64,000 bases of DNA from Candidatus Woesearchaeota archaeon (GCA_020854775.1 JAHKLZ010000005.1:183736-247735), one strand, 5' to 3'; shown: positions 18,302-27,395, counted from the first letter of the stretch. Notes: generated by a model from the sequence alone, not told the origin. Made by a program: numbers and translations.

Positions 18302-18760
18302 ATGGCAAGGATGCATTCACGTGCAAAAGGTGTTTCAGGAAGCACTAAACCTATAAAAAAGGTTGTTCCTGGTTGGTTAAAGTACTCTGCTAAGGAAGCT
18401 GAGTTATTAGTTGTTAAGTATGCTAAAGAAGAAAAAAAACCTAGTCAAATAGGTATTTTTTTAAGAGATCAGTATGGTATTCCTGATATCAAAGTTGTTA
18501 CAGGTAAAACTATAACTCAGATTTTGAAGGAAAAGAAGGTTAAGCAAGATTTGCCTGAAGATTTTTTGGCTTTGATTAAGAAATCCGTTATGCTTAGAAA
18601 GCATCTTGAAATTAATAAGAAAGATATGTCTGCTAAGCGCGGTTTACAGCTTACTGATTCTAAGATTAGAAGGTTAGCTAAGTATTACAAGACTAAAGGA
18701 ATTCTTGAAGCTAAATGGCGTTATAATGCTGATCAATTTAAGATGTATGCTCAGGATTAA
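18302..18760 (+). CDS. rps15: small ribosomal subunit protein uS15
   Basis: The 152-residue product has the archaeal/eukaryotic N-terminal extension (MARMHSRAKGVSGSTKP, then PGWLKYS). The conserved S15 helical core follows, including a basic DSKIRRLAKYYK segment near the C-terminus. uS15 binds the central domain of 16S rRNA during early small-subunit assembly. AAGGTG before the ATG is a good ribosome-binding site. Confidence 0.97.
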   Translation: MARMHSRAKGVSGSTKPIKKVVPGWLKYSAKEAELLVVKYAKEEKKPSQIGIFLRDQYGIPDIKVVTGKTITQILKEKKVKQDLPEDFLALIKKSVMLRKHLEINKKDMSAKRGLQLTDSKIRRLAKYYKTKGILEAKWRYNADQFKMYAQD

Positions 18761-18831
18761 TTTTTCTTTTTTTTCTTTTTAATTATTTTTTTTCATAAAT
18801 TATTTAAACATCTTTTTGTAACTATTATTTA

Positions 18832-19455
18832 ATGAATAAAAAAAATATTAGTTTGGCTTCTTTGATTGATTTTCTTAGCGTTTATAATTTTAAATCTTTA
18901 GATATTAATTTTGATGAAATTCAAGAAAGACTTGACTTTTATGATAAAGTGACTAAAAGCGAAATTAAATGTGTGCTTAGCGAGTATTTTGTCGAAAAAT
19001 CTTTATACGAGTCAGGTTTTGTTTTTTTTTCTAAAGATGATGTTCCTACAAGTAATTATGATATTTTTCAGAATAATCATAATCTTAAGTTTTATCGTGG
19101 TTCTTCTCCTGTTTTTGAGTTTGATTTTTTAGGAACTTATAAAGATGATTTGTTTATTGTTGAGTCTAAATCTAATAGTTTAAAAAAATATGACGTTAAT
19201 AAATTAGATTATTTGGTTAAGTGTGTTGAGAAATTATTTGGTGAACGCGTTAATTTTTTGTTTTTGGCTTCTTTTAAGAACAAAGATTTTTTTAATAATT
19301 TTAGTCAAAGTTGGGATTCTCATGATTCTATTGGCGTTGTTGATATGGGTTTCTCTAAGCAAGATTATGATGTGTTAATTAAAGATTATTTTGTTTGGAA
19401 GAACGGTGATTCTTTTGATGAATCAAATAGTATTCTTCGACGTATCAAATCTTAG
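18832..19455 (+). CDS. PD-(D/E)XK nuclease-superfamily-like protein
   Basis: The 207-residue protein carries FEFDFLGTYKDDLFIVESKS in its middle, matching the D...E-x-K metal site of restriction-endonuclease-like folds. The N-terminal half is helical (SLASLIDFL, then KVTKSEIKCVLSEYF). Similar archaeal proteins are annotated as nucleases of unknown substrate; the pattern resembles those with an N-terminal helical region followed by the nuclease core. The ATG lies about 28 nt after an AT-rich TTTAAA box, so the mRNA is probably leaderless. No partner gene indicates a restriction system. Confidence 0.6.
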   Translation: MNKKNISLASLIDFLSVYNFKSLDINFDEIQERLDFYDKVTKSEIKCVLSEYFVEKSLYESGFVFFSKDDVPTSNYDIFQNNHNLKFYRGSSPVFEFDFLGTYKDDLFIVESKSNSLKKYDVNKLDYLVKCVEKLFGERVNFLFLASFKNKDFFNNFSQSWDSHDSIGVVDMGFSKQDYDVLIKDYFVWKNGDSFDESNSILRRIKS

Positions 19456-19557
19456 AATCTCATTTCTTGTTGTTTTTTTGATGTTCTTAGTGAAGTATTT
19501 AAAGAACCTCATATTTCTCACAGTACCGCGAATTATTTGATATGGAGGTGCGTTTTT

Positions 19558-19887
19558 ATGGCAACAATTAATATTACAAAAGATAATTTTGAGAAAGAAG
19601 TTTTACAATCAGATGTCCCTGTAGTTCTGGATTTTTGGGCTTCTTGGTGTGGTCCTTGTAGAATGATGGGTCCTGTTTTTGAAGATCTTAGTAAAGAATA
19701 TGAAGGAAAAGTTAAATTTGGAAAAGTTAATACTGAAACTGAACAAGAGCTTTCTAATAATTTTCAGATTAGAGGCATTCCTAGTTTGTCCGTTATTAGA
19801 GGTAATGAGGAGATTAACAGAATTGTTGGTTTTAGGCAAAAAGATGAACTAAAAAAGGAAATAGAAGAATCTTTAAAGAAGAAATAA
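19558..19887 (+). CDS. trx: thioredoxin
   Basis: The ATG at 19558 follows a perfect GGAGGTG. The 109-residue protein has [14 protein letters not shown] with the redox CGPC pair, then [20 protein letters not shown] with the cis-proline loop, and [13 protein letters not shown] at the end. It reduces disulfides in the cytosol, using electrons from a thioredoxin reductase not seen in this window. Length is typical. The next gene, an HTH regulator, starts 13 nt downstream and may be cotranscribed. Confidence 0.96.
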   Translation: MATINITKDNFEKEVLQSDVPVVLDFWASWCGPCRMMGPVFEDLSKEYEGKVKFGKVNTETEQELSNNFQIRGIPSLSVIRGNEEINRIVGFRQKDELKKEIEESLKKK

Positions 19888-19900
19888 TTATTTGTTTAAG

Positions 19901-20242
19901 ATGATTGATTTTGCTTGTAAAAAACTGGATTTGAAGGAAGTTATGCGTTGTGGCTTCGGGATTACTAAAACAGAGTTAGATGTTTTAGAATTGCTTTTTG
20001 ATAAAGATTGGAGTACAGCTCACGATGTGACTACTTTTCTTGATGTCAGCTTAGCCACAGTTCAGCGTAGTTTGAAGAGTCTTCATGAAAAGAACTTGTT
20101 AGATAGACGACAACAAAATCTAGATAAGGGCGGTTATTTATTTTTTTACAGACCTAAAGATAAAGCTTTTTTGAAAGAAGAGCTAAGAAAGATTCTTAGT
20201 GGTTGGCTTAGTAATGTTGAGTCTTCTCTTAATCAATGGTAA
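19901..20242 (+). CDS. MarR/TrmB-like winged-helix regulator
   Basis: ATG 19901 is preferred to a TTG nine bases upstream. The 113-residue product is a winged helix. It has GITKTELDVLELLFDKDWSTAHDVTTFLDVSLATVQRSLKSLHEKNLL, where the second helix pair is the DNA-reading element, followed by a wing, RRQQNLDKGGYLFFYRP, and a C-terminal dimerisation helix. It lies directly after thioredoxin, so a link to redox control is possible but unproven. Confidence 0.8.
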   Translation: MIDFACKKLDLKEVMRCGFGITKTELDVLELLFDKDWSTAHDVTTFLDVSLATVQRSLKSLHEKNLLDRRQQNLDKGGYLFFYRPKDKAFLKEELRKILSGWLSNVESSLNQW

Positions 20243-20246
20243 TTCC

Positions 20247-20939
20247 TTATTTTTTGTTGTTTGATTCAAATTTTTCTTTTGTTTTTGAGAATAATGTTTT
20301 AATTTTTCCTTTGAATGTTTTTATGTTTTGATTTATTTTTTTGTCTCCTCTAGCTAATGCTTTATCAATTTCTTTGCTGTATTCTCTCATTAATAAATTC
20401 ATGTTTTCTACTTTTGATCCGTATGAATTAAAGAATATCATTGCGTCTAAGTCATTTTCTGTTTTTGGATCGAGTTCGCCTTCTTGATATCCTAGTGTTA
20501 TTATTGCTTGAGGTCTTACTTTTCCAGGAAGGTTAAATTCGTCTGATATGTATTCTTCGTTAAATGCTCCTATCCAACAAGCACCTATTCCTAATGCGTG
20601 TGCTGCTAATAATATGTTTTGTGCTGCTGCTGCTGCGTTTTGAACAGCGTATAATCTTTGTCCTCTTAATCCATAATATGTTTCTGTTCTTTCTGTGTCT
20701 GCGCACACTATTATTAGTGTTGGTGCTGTTGCTATCCAGTGTTGTTCGTTGCAATGGTCTGCTAGCGCTCTTATTTTTTCTTTGTCATTTACTATTATGA
20801 ATCTGTAATCTTGTAAGTTTCCTGAAGTTGGTGCTTTTGTGGCTGCTTCTAGTATCAAGGTTATTTTGTCAAATTCTATTTTTTTGTTTGAATAATTTCT
20901 TACGCTTCTTCTTGTGTGTATGCATTCAAATAGGTCCAT
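20247..20939 (-). CDS. nitroreductase-family flavoprotein with C-terminal extension
   Basis: The 230-residue protein begins with HTRRSVRNYSNKKI and AATKAPTSGNLQDYRFI, the FMN-binding signature, then has QNAAAAAQNILLAAHALGIGACWIGAFNEE, which forms the dimer and flavin pocket, and IITLGYQEGE. Residues beyond about 185 form a basic, helical tail (KTFKGKIKTLFSKTKEKF) not found in the usual 170-190-residue enzyme. It is distinct from the nitroreductase at 2.2 kb. Substrate unknown. Confidence 0.9.
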   Translation of the reverse strand: MDLFECIHTRRSVRNYSNKKIEFDKITLILEAATKAPTSGNLQDYRFIIVNDKEKIRALADHCNEQHWIATAPTLIIVCADTERTETYYGLRGQRLYAVQNAAAAAQNILLAAHALGIGACWIGAFNEEYISDEFNLPGKVRPQAIITLGYQEGELDPKTENDLDAMIFFNSYGSKVENMNLLMREYSKEIDKALARGDKKINQNIKTFKGKIKTLFSKTKEKFESNNKK

Positions 20940-21054
20940 GTGGTGTTAATAATGGTTTTTCTTTTTATATGTTTTGATTTAGAAGGGTTTTTACACAAAA
21001 ACATTTTAAATAAGAAAGTTTTTTATTAGTTATTAGCTTAATTAGGTTATTTTT

Positions 21055-21750
21055 ATGGAAAAACGCGATAGTGAAGAAAAAAAGAATATTTTAGTAGTTT
21101 GTGCGCATTCAGATGATCAGGTTATTGGTCCAGGGGGTGCAATGGCTAAGTTTGCTAGGGAAGGTTATAATGTTTATACTATTATTTTTTCGTATGGTGA
21201 GTTAAGTCATCCTCATGTTAAGCGTAGTTATATTGCTAAGATAAGGGTTCAAGAGTCTAGAGAGGCTGATAAGATTATTGGTGGTAGCGGCGTGTTTTTT
21301 CTTGGTATAAAAGATGGTATTATGAAAGAAGATTTTTTGAAGAAAAAGATGCGTAGTAAATTGCTTAATATTTTTTTGAAGTATGATCCTGAGATGATTT
21401 TTACTCATTCTAGAGATGATTTGTTACCAGATCATAGATTTGTTAGGGAAGTTGTTCTTGGTATTTATGATGAGCTTAGTAGAAAAAAGAAATTGGTTAG
21501 TGATGTTTATTCTTTTGATGTTTGGAATATTTGGAATTTGTTAAAGAGGAATAATCCTTTTTTAATTGTTGATGTTTCTAAGACTTTTAAGTATAAAGTT
21601 CGTGCTTTGAAGGAATTTAAGAGTCAGATTAATTTTTTTTCTCATACTTTTTTAGTTAATGTTTTGTTTGTTTCGGTTTTTGTTAAGGCTTATTTGAATG
21701 GTTTAAGATATAAATTTAAAAGGGTCGAGGTGTTTTATAAGTTAAGATGA
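21055..21750 (+). CDS. PIG-L/LmbE-family N-deacetylase
   Basis: The 231-residue protein has the zinc motif AHSDDQ near residue 17 and a second zinc His in LLPDHRF, with the GPGGAMAKFAREGYNV Rossmann-like start and THSRDDLLPDH. The family removes N-acetyl groups from sugars such as GlcNAc-PI, GlcNAc-inositol or chitobiose. Its stop overlaps the start of a glycosyltransferase gene (ATGA), so both probably act on one glycan or glycolipid. Confidence 0.92.
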   Translation: MEKRDSEEKKNILVVCAHSDDQVIGPGGAMAKFAREGYNVYTIIFSYGELSHPHVKRSYIAKIRVQESREADKIIGGSGVFFLGIKDGIMKEDFLKKKMRSKLLNIFLKYDPEMIFTHSRDDLLPDHRFVREVVLGIYDELSRKKKLVSDVYSFDVWNIWNLLKRNNPFLIVDVSKTFKYKVRALKEFKSQINFFSHTFLVNVLFVSVFVKAYLNGLRYKFKRVEVFYKLR

Positions 21751-22898
21751 TTCCTAAAAAAAAGTTGTTAATAGCCACAGATAATTTTCTTCCTAGGTGG
21801 TGTGGTATATCTCGTTTTTTGTCTGAGATTATTCCTAGTTTATTAAAGCATTATGATGTGACTGTTATAGCTCCTGATTTTGGTTCATTTAAGCCTGAAG
21901 GTTATCGTTTAGTTAAAATTAAGAAGTCTCGTTTTGGTTTAGGCGATTATGTTGCTCCTAAGTTTAGTTTTAGGACTGTTAAACGCGAAGTTAGGAAGGC
22001 TGATTTAGTATTTACTCAAACTATTGGCCCTATTGGTTCTTTGGCTATTTATTATTCTAAGAAACTAAATAAAAAAGTTGCTACTTATATTCATAGTCTT
22101 GAATGGGAGCTTGTTCCTATGTCTACGCGTAATATTTTTTTAAGAAAATTATTATATCCTGTTTCTAAAATGTTCACTAAGTTTATTTATAATAAGCCTG
22201 ATTTATTAATTACTCCTTCTGGTGCTTTATCTGATGCTTTAGCTTGGAGAGGTATTACTACTAAGAAAAGTATTGCTACTTTAGGTGTTGATTGCGATAT
22301 TTTTAAACCTATTTTTGGACGAACACGTGAGGAATTAGAAGAAATTAATAAATTGAAAGAAGAGCTTGGCTTAGAAAATTCTTTTGTTATTGGTAATCAT
22401 GGCAGATTAGCTAATGAGAAAGATCTTGTTACTTTATTAAGAGCTTTTAAGTGGTTTAGAAAGAATCATAAGAATTCTAAGTTGTTAATTGTAGGTGATG
22501 GATTAGAAAGTATCAAAAATAAATTTTCTGGTGTTGAGGGTTGTGTTTTGACTGGTTCTAAGAATAATGTCCATATTTATTTGAATTTAATGGATGTTTA
22601 TGTTACTTCTTCTTTAACTGAGACTACTTCTTTGACTACTCTTGAGGCTATGGCTTCTGGTTTGCCTGTTATTTCTACTCCTGTTGGTTTTATTAAAGAA
22701 TATATTAAGAATAATAAGAATGGTTTGATTTTTAATCAGAAACATTCTTTTGAATTGTTTAAGAAACTTGAATCTGTTAAAAGAGATTCTAAGCGGGCTT
22801 CTAAGTTGGGTTTTAATGCTCGAGAAACCGTGCTTATAGATTTTCATTGGAATGTAACTTCTAAGAAAATTGTAGAAGCTTTAAGAAATCTTTCATAG
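21747..22898 (+). CDS. GT4-family glycosyltransferase
   Basis: The 383-residue GT-B enzyme begins with LLIATDNFLPRWCGISRF. The sugar-nucleotide half shows GNHGRLANEKDLVTLLRAFK, then TTSLTTLEAMASGLPVISTPVG, which carries the catalytic Glu pattern of GT4 retaining transferases. It overlaps the PIG-L deacetylase gene by 4 nt. The pair resembles the transferase/deacetylase steps of glycolipid or small-thiol glycoside synthesis, but the acceptor cannot be read from sequence. No membrane anchor is visible. It is cytosolic or peripheral. Confidence 0.92.
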   Translation: MIPKKKLLIATDNFLPRWCGISRFLSEIIPSLLKHYDVTVIAPDFGSFKPEGYRLVKIKKSRFGLGDYVAPKFSFRTVKREVRKADLVFTQTIGPIGSLAIYYSKKLNKKVATYIHSLEWELVPMSTRNIFLRKLLYPVSKMFTKFIYNKPDLLITPSGALSDALAWRGITTKKSIATLGVDCDIFKPIFGRTREELEEINKLKEELGLENSFVIGNHGRLANEKDLVTLLRAFKWFRKNHKNSKLLIVGDGLESIKNKFSGVEGCVLTGSKNNVHIYLNLMDVYVTSSLTETTSLTTLEAMASGLPVISTPVGFIKEYIKNNKNGLIFNQKHSFELFKKLESVKRDSKRASKLGFNARETVLIDFHWNVTSKKIVEALRNLS

Positions 22899-23855
22899 TT
22901 CTATTTTTCTAAAGAATTCTAGTAAATCATGTTGAAAAGTGTTGTTTTTTATTGTTTTTTCATTAATATTAAGTAATCCTTTGAAAGATTTTATGTTTTG
23001 AGATATTTCTTTGAACGCGTTTCCATGATCTTTTCCACTCATCGTACAAAATGCTGCCACGTTTACGTTTTTGCATAATACTAAGTATGTTCTTATTGGC
23101 GAACTTATATTATATGCCCAAATAGGCGTTCCTATTATTACCAAGTCATAGCTTTCAGGGTTTTTATTAAATGATATTCTTGATTTTTTATTCGACGCGG
23201 ATTCATATCCTCTTTTTAGATATCCTATTATTCCATCTCTTTTATCCGTTGTTATTTCATCTACGTCAAAACCCATGTTTTCTGCTAAGTATTCTGCTAC
23301 TTTCTTTGTGTTTCCCGTTCTTGAATAATATGCTATTAGTACTTTTTTGTTTTTGAAATTTTTTCTTAGTAAGTTTTTTAGTTTTTTCCAGTTATCTTCT
23401 GATGCTATGTATCCTTTACATTTTTTTGATCCGCAACGACAAGGATGTTCTTCGAAATTGTCAACGTCATATCCATAATTATATTTGAGTTCCTCTCCTG
23501 GTTTTATGTCTTTTATTGCTTTTATCCATATTTCTTCATTTATTATTTCTGATTCGCAGTTAGGATTGCAAGAATGATTTATGAAACGAGCTATGTTGTA
23601 AGGTACGTTTCCGTCTAAGTCATATTTTTTGTTTATTTCAAATATGTAAACCGCGCCTTTTTCTTTATTTTTTTTTGAATCTTCTAAGACTTGGTCCGCT
23701 CTTCTTTCCGACTCTTTTTTTGATATTTTTTCTCCTATGTATTCTATTATTAGGGTTCCTTTTTGTATGAATTTTTTAGCAAATATACCAGTGTTATGTA
23801 TTTTTGATTTTTTAGCATGAACATATTCGTTTTTCTTAATTTCTTTGTTTTCCAT
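22893..23855 (-). CDS. SET-domain lysine methyltransferase fused to flavodoxin
   Basis: I start at ATG 23855; the 34 residues before it are Lys-rich and read through an AT-rich stretch. The 320-residue product has a complete SET domain at about 15-130: GIFAKKFIQKG, EYIGE, the SAM/lysine-site RFINHSCNPNC at 90-100, ELKYNYGYD at 122-130, and a post-SET CRCGSKKCKG at 139-148. A flavodoxin follows from about 169: VLIAYYSRTGNTKKVAEYL is the FMN phosphate loop, and LVIIGTPIWAYNISSPIR the second flavin loop. I know of no described SET-flavodoxin protein. The substrate could be a chromatin or ribosomal protein; the flavin role is open. Confidence 0.88.
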   Translation of the reverse strand: MENKEIKKNEYVHAKKSKIHNTGIFAKKFIQKGTLIIEYIGEKISKKESERRADQVLEDSKKNKEKGAVYIFEINKKYDLDGNVPYNIARFINHSCNPNCESEIINEEIWIKAIKDIKPGEELKYNYGYDVDNFEEHPCRCGSKKCKGYIASEDNWKKLKNLLRKNFKNKKVLIAYYSRTGNTKKVAEYLAENMGFDVDEITTDKRDGIIGYLKRGYESASNKKSRISFNKNPESYDLVIIGTPIWAYNISSPIRTYLVLCKNVNVAAFCTMSGKDHGNAFKEISQNIKSFKGLLNINEKTIKNNTFQHDLLEFFRKIEL

Positions 23856-24031
23856 TAAGAAATTCGAAGATTTGGTCTTTTTAAAAACCTTTTGATTCTT
23901 AAAACTATTTTTTAAAAGTTTCATCGTCTTAAAACACTGTTTTTTTTTAATTTTCATAAGGATTTATTCATTCTTTTATTTGTGTTTAAAAAAATAACCT
24001 TTAAAAAAGGAAGAGTTCTCCTTTATTTTAC

Positions 24032-24154
24032 GCGGGGGTAGCAAAGCCTGGTCAAATGCGCAGGACTTAAGCATCCAAAGCGAGACACTCTTTCGTTTGG
24101 AAGGAGATATCCTGTCTCTTAGTGAGTTCGAGGGTTCGAATCCCTTCCCCCGCA
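24032..24154 (+). tRNA. tRNA-Leu(TAA) with a 37-nt intron
   Basis: The acceptor arms GCGGGGG and CCCCCGC pair fully, with A73 after them. The anticodon stem CAGGA/TCCTG encloses C-T-TAA-G, giving anticodon TAA (Leu). A class II variable arm (CTC...GAG) and the T arm GAGGG-TTCGAAT-CCCTT follow. The intron lies between G37 and A38, the canonical archaeal site. CCA is not encoded. Confidence 0.93.
24072..24108 (+). other. archaeal tRNA intron
   Basis: The 37-nt intron sits between anticodon-loop positions 37 and 38. Its CATCC and GGAG segments allow an internal helix of the bulge-helix-bulge type recognised by the archaeal tRNA splicing endonuclease. The exact cut sites were inferred by restoring the five-pair anticodon stem. 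Confidence 0.8.
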
Positions 24155-24230
24155 CTTTTCTTTAGAAAAATGAGGGCTGGAAGGTTTGAAAATCTTTGAT
24201 TTTCTTTATCTTCCCCCGCACTTTTCTTTA
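24144..24230 (+). repeat. direct repeat of the tRNA-Leu 3' end (att-like)
   Basis: A 21-nt sequence starting CTTCCCCCGCACTTTT occurs at 24144-24164, spanning the last T-arm and acceptor bases and the trailer, and again at 24210-24230. A 45-nt AT-rich spacer separates them. Duplicated tRNA 3' ends are the footprint of site-specific integration and excision of genetic elements. No integrase gene is nearby, so the event, if real, is old or complete. Confidence 0.75.
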
Positions 24231-24252
24231 AAATGTTTAGAAATCTTTAATT

Positions 24253-24690
24253 TTATTCACATAGTTCTAGTTTTGCTTGTGTTTCTATTTTGATGTTGTT
24301 TTGTTCTGCTAGTCCCGCGTTTATTTCTAGTGTGTATAGTGCTTCCGTGGTTGGTGCGTATATCTTGCATGGTTCTTCTTCGCAAGGCGTGGCTGTTTGT
24401 ATGTATACTACTTCTAGGTCTTCGTTTAGCCATATCATGTCTAAAGGTATTAATGTGTTTTTCATCCAGAAGGCGTGTTTTTGTTGTGTGTTGAATATGA
24501 ATAGCATTCCTTGGTTTTCTTGTAGGTGTTCTCTGAACATTAGTCCTTGTTGTTTTTCTTCTTGTGTTCTTGGTATTTCTATTTCGTAGCAGGTTTCTTC
24601 AAAGCAAATTGTTGGTTCGCATTGTTGTGTTTGTGTGCAACTTATTATGAAGAATGTTATTATGAGTAAAAGCGTTGTTTTTGTTTTCAT
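24253..24690 (-). CDS. DUF192-family lipoprotein
   Basis: The 145-residue product starts with a hydrophobic signal ending FFIISC, a lipobox with Cys18. It continues with the DUF192 pattern: EIEIPRTQEEKQQGLMFREHL, FIFNTQQKHAFWMKNTLIPLDMIWL, then an EINAGLAE stretch. DUF192 proteins are small extracytoplasmic beta-barrel domains of unclear function. The presence of LspA elsewhere in this window makes true lipoprotein processing credible. Its ATG overlaps the stop of the preceding membrane gene by 4 nt. Confidence 0.85.
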   Translation of the reverse strand: MKTKTTLLLIITFFIISCTQTQQCEPTICFEETCYEIEIPRTQEEKQQGLMFREHLQENQGMLFIFNTQQKHAFWMKNTLIPLDMIWLNEDLEVVYIQTATPCEEEPCKIYAPTTEALYTLEINAGLAEQNNIKIETQAKLELCE

Positions 24691-25529
24691 TGTTTTTTTT
24701 CTTCTAGTTCTTTTCTTATTGTTTCGCAGAATTCTTGCATTCCTTTATAGTATAGTTCTACGGGGTCAGCGTCGTTTTTCATTAGTACTTCTAGTATTGT
24801 GTCTTTTCCTTCTTTGTCTCTGTCCAAGTTTTTTAGGTCTTGTAGTTGTTTTTTTGTTAGGACTTGGTTTTCTGGTTTTTTTAAGTTTTTTAAGTGAGAT
24901 TCTATTTTTTCTATGATTGTGAATAGTCTTTTCGTGTCGGTTTTTTCTTCGTTTTGTAGTGCTTCTGATAATTCGTTGTACCAATCAGGTTTTAGATTTA
25001 TTGATTTTCTTAGTTCTTGTGTTCCTCCGTGGTATTTATTATAGACTCTTCCTATTACGAAGTTTAGTGCTTTGCTTTTTTCTTCTATTGACGCTATGTA
25101 TTCTTGGATGTTTTGTTCTTTTAGTTGTACTGGTTTTTGTTCTTTTGTTTGTTTTGGTTTTTTCCTTGTTATTCTTATTATTGTGAAGAACATCGTTAAG
25201 TACAACACTGAGTATATTATATTTATTGATGTTAAGGTTGCTACGTCCATGTTATAGTTCATGTATTCGTAATTTGTTCCTATTAAGAAGAATGATCCTG
25301 TTATTATTAGTGGTATGAACCATATTGTTATTTTGTGATGGAATGATTCTTCGTATAATACTAAGCTTAGTATTATTGTTATTAAAGATGGTAGAAATCC
25401 TATTACTACGAAGAGTAATGGTGAATTCGTGCTGAACGCTGATATTATTATTATTGCTAATAGAATCAGTATAGAGAATATTGAGAATCCTTCAAATAGT
25501 ATTTTGTTTTGTCTGTTGACTATCTCCAT
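24687..25529 (-). CDS. membrane protein with charged cytosolic domain
   Basis: The 280-residue protein has about four transmembrane helices in its first 120 residues, with a Glu-Glu-Ser-Phe-His-His loop, then a long charged, helical C-terminal domain (IQEYIASIEEKSKALNF, later SHLKNLKKPENQVLTKKQL). No family is recognised. It is co-directional with the DUF192 lipoprotein and overlaps it, implying a shared surface or envelope task. Confidence 0.65.
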   Translation of the reverse strand: MEIVNRQNKILFEGFSIFSILILLAIIIISAFSTNSPLLFVVIGFLPSLITIILSLVLYEESFHHKITIWFIPLIITGSFFLIGTNYEYMNYNMDVATLTSINIIYSVLYLTMFFTIIRITRKKPKQTKEQKPVQLKEQNIQEYIASIEEKSKALNFVIGRVYNKYHGGTQELRKSINLKPDWYNELSEALQNEEKTDTKRLFTIIEKIESHLKNLKKPENQVLTKKQLQDLKNLDRDKEGKDTILEVLMKNDADPVELYYKGMQEFCETIRKELEEKKQ

Positions 25530-25619
25530 ATCTGTGTAAGTATTGTTTTGTTTTATATATTTTTTGAAAATTTTTTTGTTTTTTTATTTATTAGTGGTGA
25601 ATTAGAAGTTTTTTTGTTG

Positions 25620-27347
25620 TTATGCTTGTTCTTTGTTTATGTTACTTTTTAGTTCTTTGTATTTTTTTCTTTTTTCTATGTGTCTTAAGTGGTTTAATTT
25701 TTCTTTTAGAATTAAATCTTTTTTAAATTTTGTTTCTTGTAATAGTTGAGATGTGTGTTTTCCTCCTAGCATATGAGGCATTATGACGTAATCAGCTCCT
25801 GTTTCGTATAGTTCTAACGCTGTATCTATTTGGTTTGCTACTACTATTTTTATTGCTTTAGGATTTATTTCTTTTAATGTTTTTATTAGTACGTGGTTTG
25901 TTTCAGGGTCAGGTATTGTTGATATTATCATTTTTGTTTTTGATAAGTTTATTTCTGATAAGAATTCTCTGTTGTCTGCATCCCCATATATTGAATTTAT
26001 TCCTTGTTTTGTTACTTCTTTTACTGTGTCAGGATTGTTATCTATTACTAAGAAAGTTTTTTTCATTTTTGTTAATGATTCTGCTAAGTCAAATCCTATT
26101 CGGTTATATCCGAAAAGTATTACTTCATGCATTTTTTTGTTTTGTTCTTGGTTTTTTTCTGATGTTTTTTTCTTTTCGAATATTGATAAATAAGGTGATA
26201 ATAATTCGTATATTTTTTTATTGTATATTATTAGGTAAGTAGAGCCTGAAATTGTTATTATTCCTATGAATGTGACTAATGATAATATTTCTCCTGTTAA
26301 GTGTCCTACTGTCACTCCTAATCCTATTAGTATTAGTGAGAATTCGCTTATTTGTGCGACTGTGAATCCTGAGAATAACGCGTTTCTTTTAGAGTATCCT
26401 TGTGCACCCATCAATATCAATACTATTAATGGATTTCCTATTAGTACGAATATTGATAGTATTATTATTGGCCATATGAATTGTGTTATGTTTGAGAATA
26501 CCATTTGGCTTCCTAGCCATACAAAGAATAGTAATATGAAGAAGTCTCTTAGTGGTTTTAGTTTTGAGCTTATTTCATATTTTAGTGGCGACATTGACAA
26601 GGCTACTCCTGCTAGTAGTGCTCCTGCTTCTATTGAAAAATTTAGTTTTTCAAATATTGTTGCTACTATGAAGCACCATGCTATCGCGAAGAATAATAAG
26701 AATTCTTGTGATTTTGCTATTTTTTCTGTTATTAATGGGAATATTAGTTTTGCTATTATGAATACTCCTACTAAAATAGTTATTAGTTTTATTATTATTT
26801 CTATTATTACTATTAATGATAAACCTGCTGTTCCTGTTGAGGATGATATTAACATTAGTATAAACATTGCGACTATGTCTTGTACTATTAGGAATCCTAT
26901 TGCGATTCTTCCATACAACGTATCCACGTCTCCTTTGTCTGATAATAGTTTTAGTATTATTATTGTGCTACTGAACGTTAGTGCTATTGCTATGTATATT
27001 GCAGGTATTGTTGCGAATCCTAAAGTTTTTATTATTAAGAATCCTATCACTGATGTGAATATTATTTGTCCTATTCCTGTTATTAGTGCTATTTTTCCTA
27101 CGTCTTTTACTGCTTTCGGATTTAGATGTAATCCTACCATGAATAGTAGTATTGCCACACCCATGTGTGCGAATGCTTCGAATGTTTCGTTTCCTGGTTT
27201 TACTAAGTTTAATAATAACGGGCTAACTAGTATTCCTGTGGCTATATGTCCTATAATTAGTGGTTGTTTGAGTATTCGCATTATCCCTGATACTATTACA
27301 GCTATTACTAGAACTAATGATAATTCTACGAATACATTATTTAACAA
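25620..27347 (-). CDS. Kef-type (CPA2) cation/proton antiporter with TrkA-N domain
   Basis: The 575-residue protein combines about twelve membrane helices (1-390) with a regulatory C-terminal domain. Characteristic motifs are FSSTIIILKLL at 125-135 and GFLIVQDIVA at 151-160. The TrkA-N Rossmann domain runs from about 407: VILFGYNRIG, FLVIDNNPD at 432-440, and NSIYGDADNREFL at 451-463, the NAD(H)-binding acid and loop. Such proteins exchange K+ or Na+ for protons under nucleotide control. It is complete and monocistronic. Confidence 0.94.
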   Translation of the reverse strand: MLNNVFVELSLVLVIAVIVSGIMRILKQPLIIGHIATGILVSPLLLNLVKPGNETFEAFAHMGVAILLFMVGLHLNPKAVKDVGKIALITGIGQIIFTSVIGFLIIKTLGFATIPAIYIAIALTFSSTIIILKLLSDKGDVDTLYGRIAIGFLIVQDIVAMFILMLISSSTGTAGLSLIVIIEIIIKLITILVGVFIIAKLIFPLITEKIAKSQEFLLFFAIAWCFIVATIFEKLNFSIEAGALLAGVALSMSPLKYEISSKLKPLRDFFILLFFVWLGSQMVFSNITQFIWPIIILSIFVLIGNPLIVLILMGAQGYSKRNALFSGFTVAQISEFSLILIGLGVTVGHLTGEILSLVTFIGIITISGSTYLIIYNKKIYELLSPYLSIFEKKKTSEKNQEQNKKMHEVILFGYNRIGFDLAESLTKMKKTFLVIDNNPDTVKEVTKQGINSIYGDADNREFLSEINLSKTKMIISTIPDPETNHVLIKTLKEINPKAIKIVVANQIDTALELYETGADYVIMPHMLGGKHTSQLLQETKFKKDLILKEKLNHLRHIEKRKKYKELKSNINKEQA

Positions 27348-27395
27348 TTTTTTTTCCTCTTTTTTATTATTGTTTTTTTTAGTTATTTATTAATT

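Noticed and set aside
26266-27393. Long plus-strand frame opposite the Kef-type antiporter
   Set aside because: Pure antisense of a clear antiporter gene; composition is a mirror of its codons and there is no start signal.
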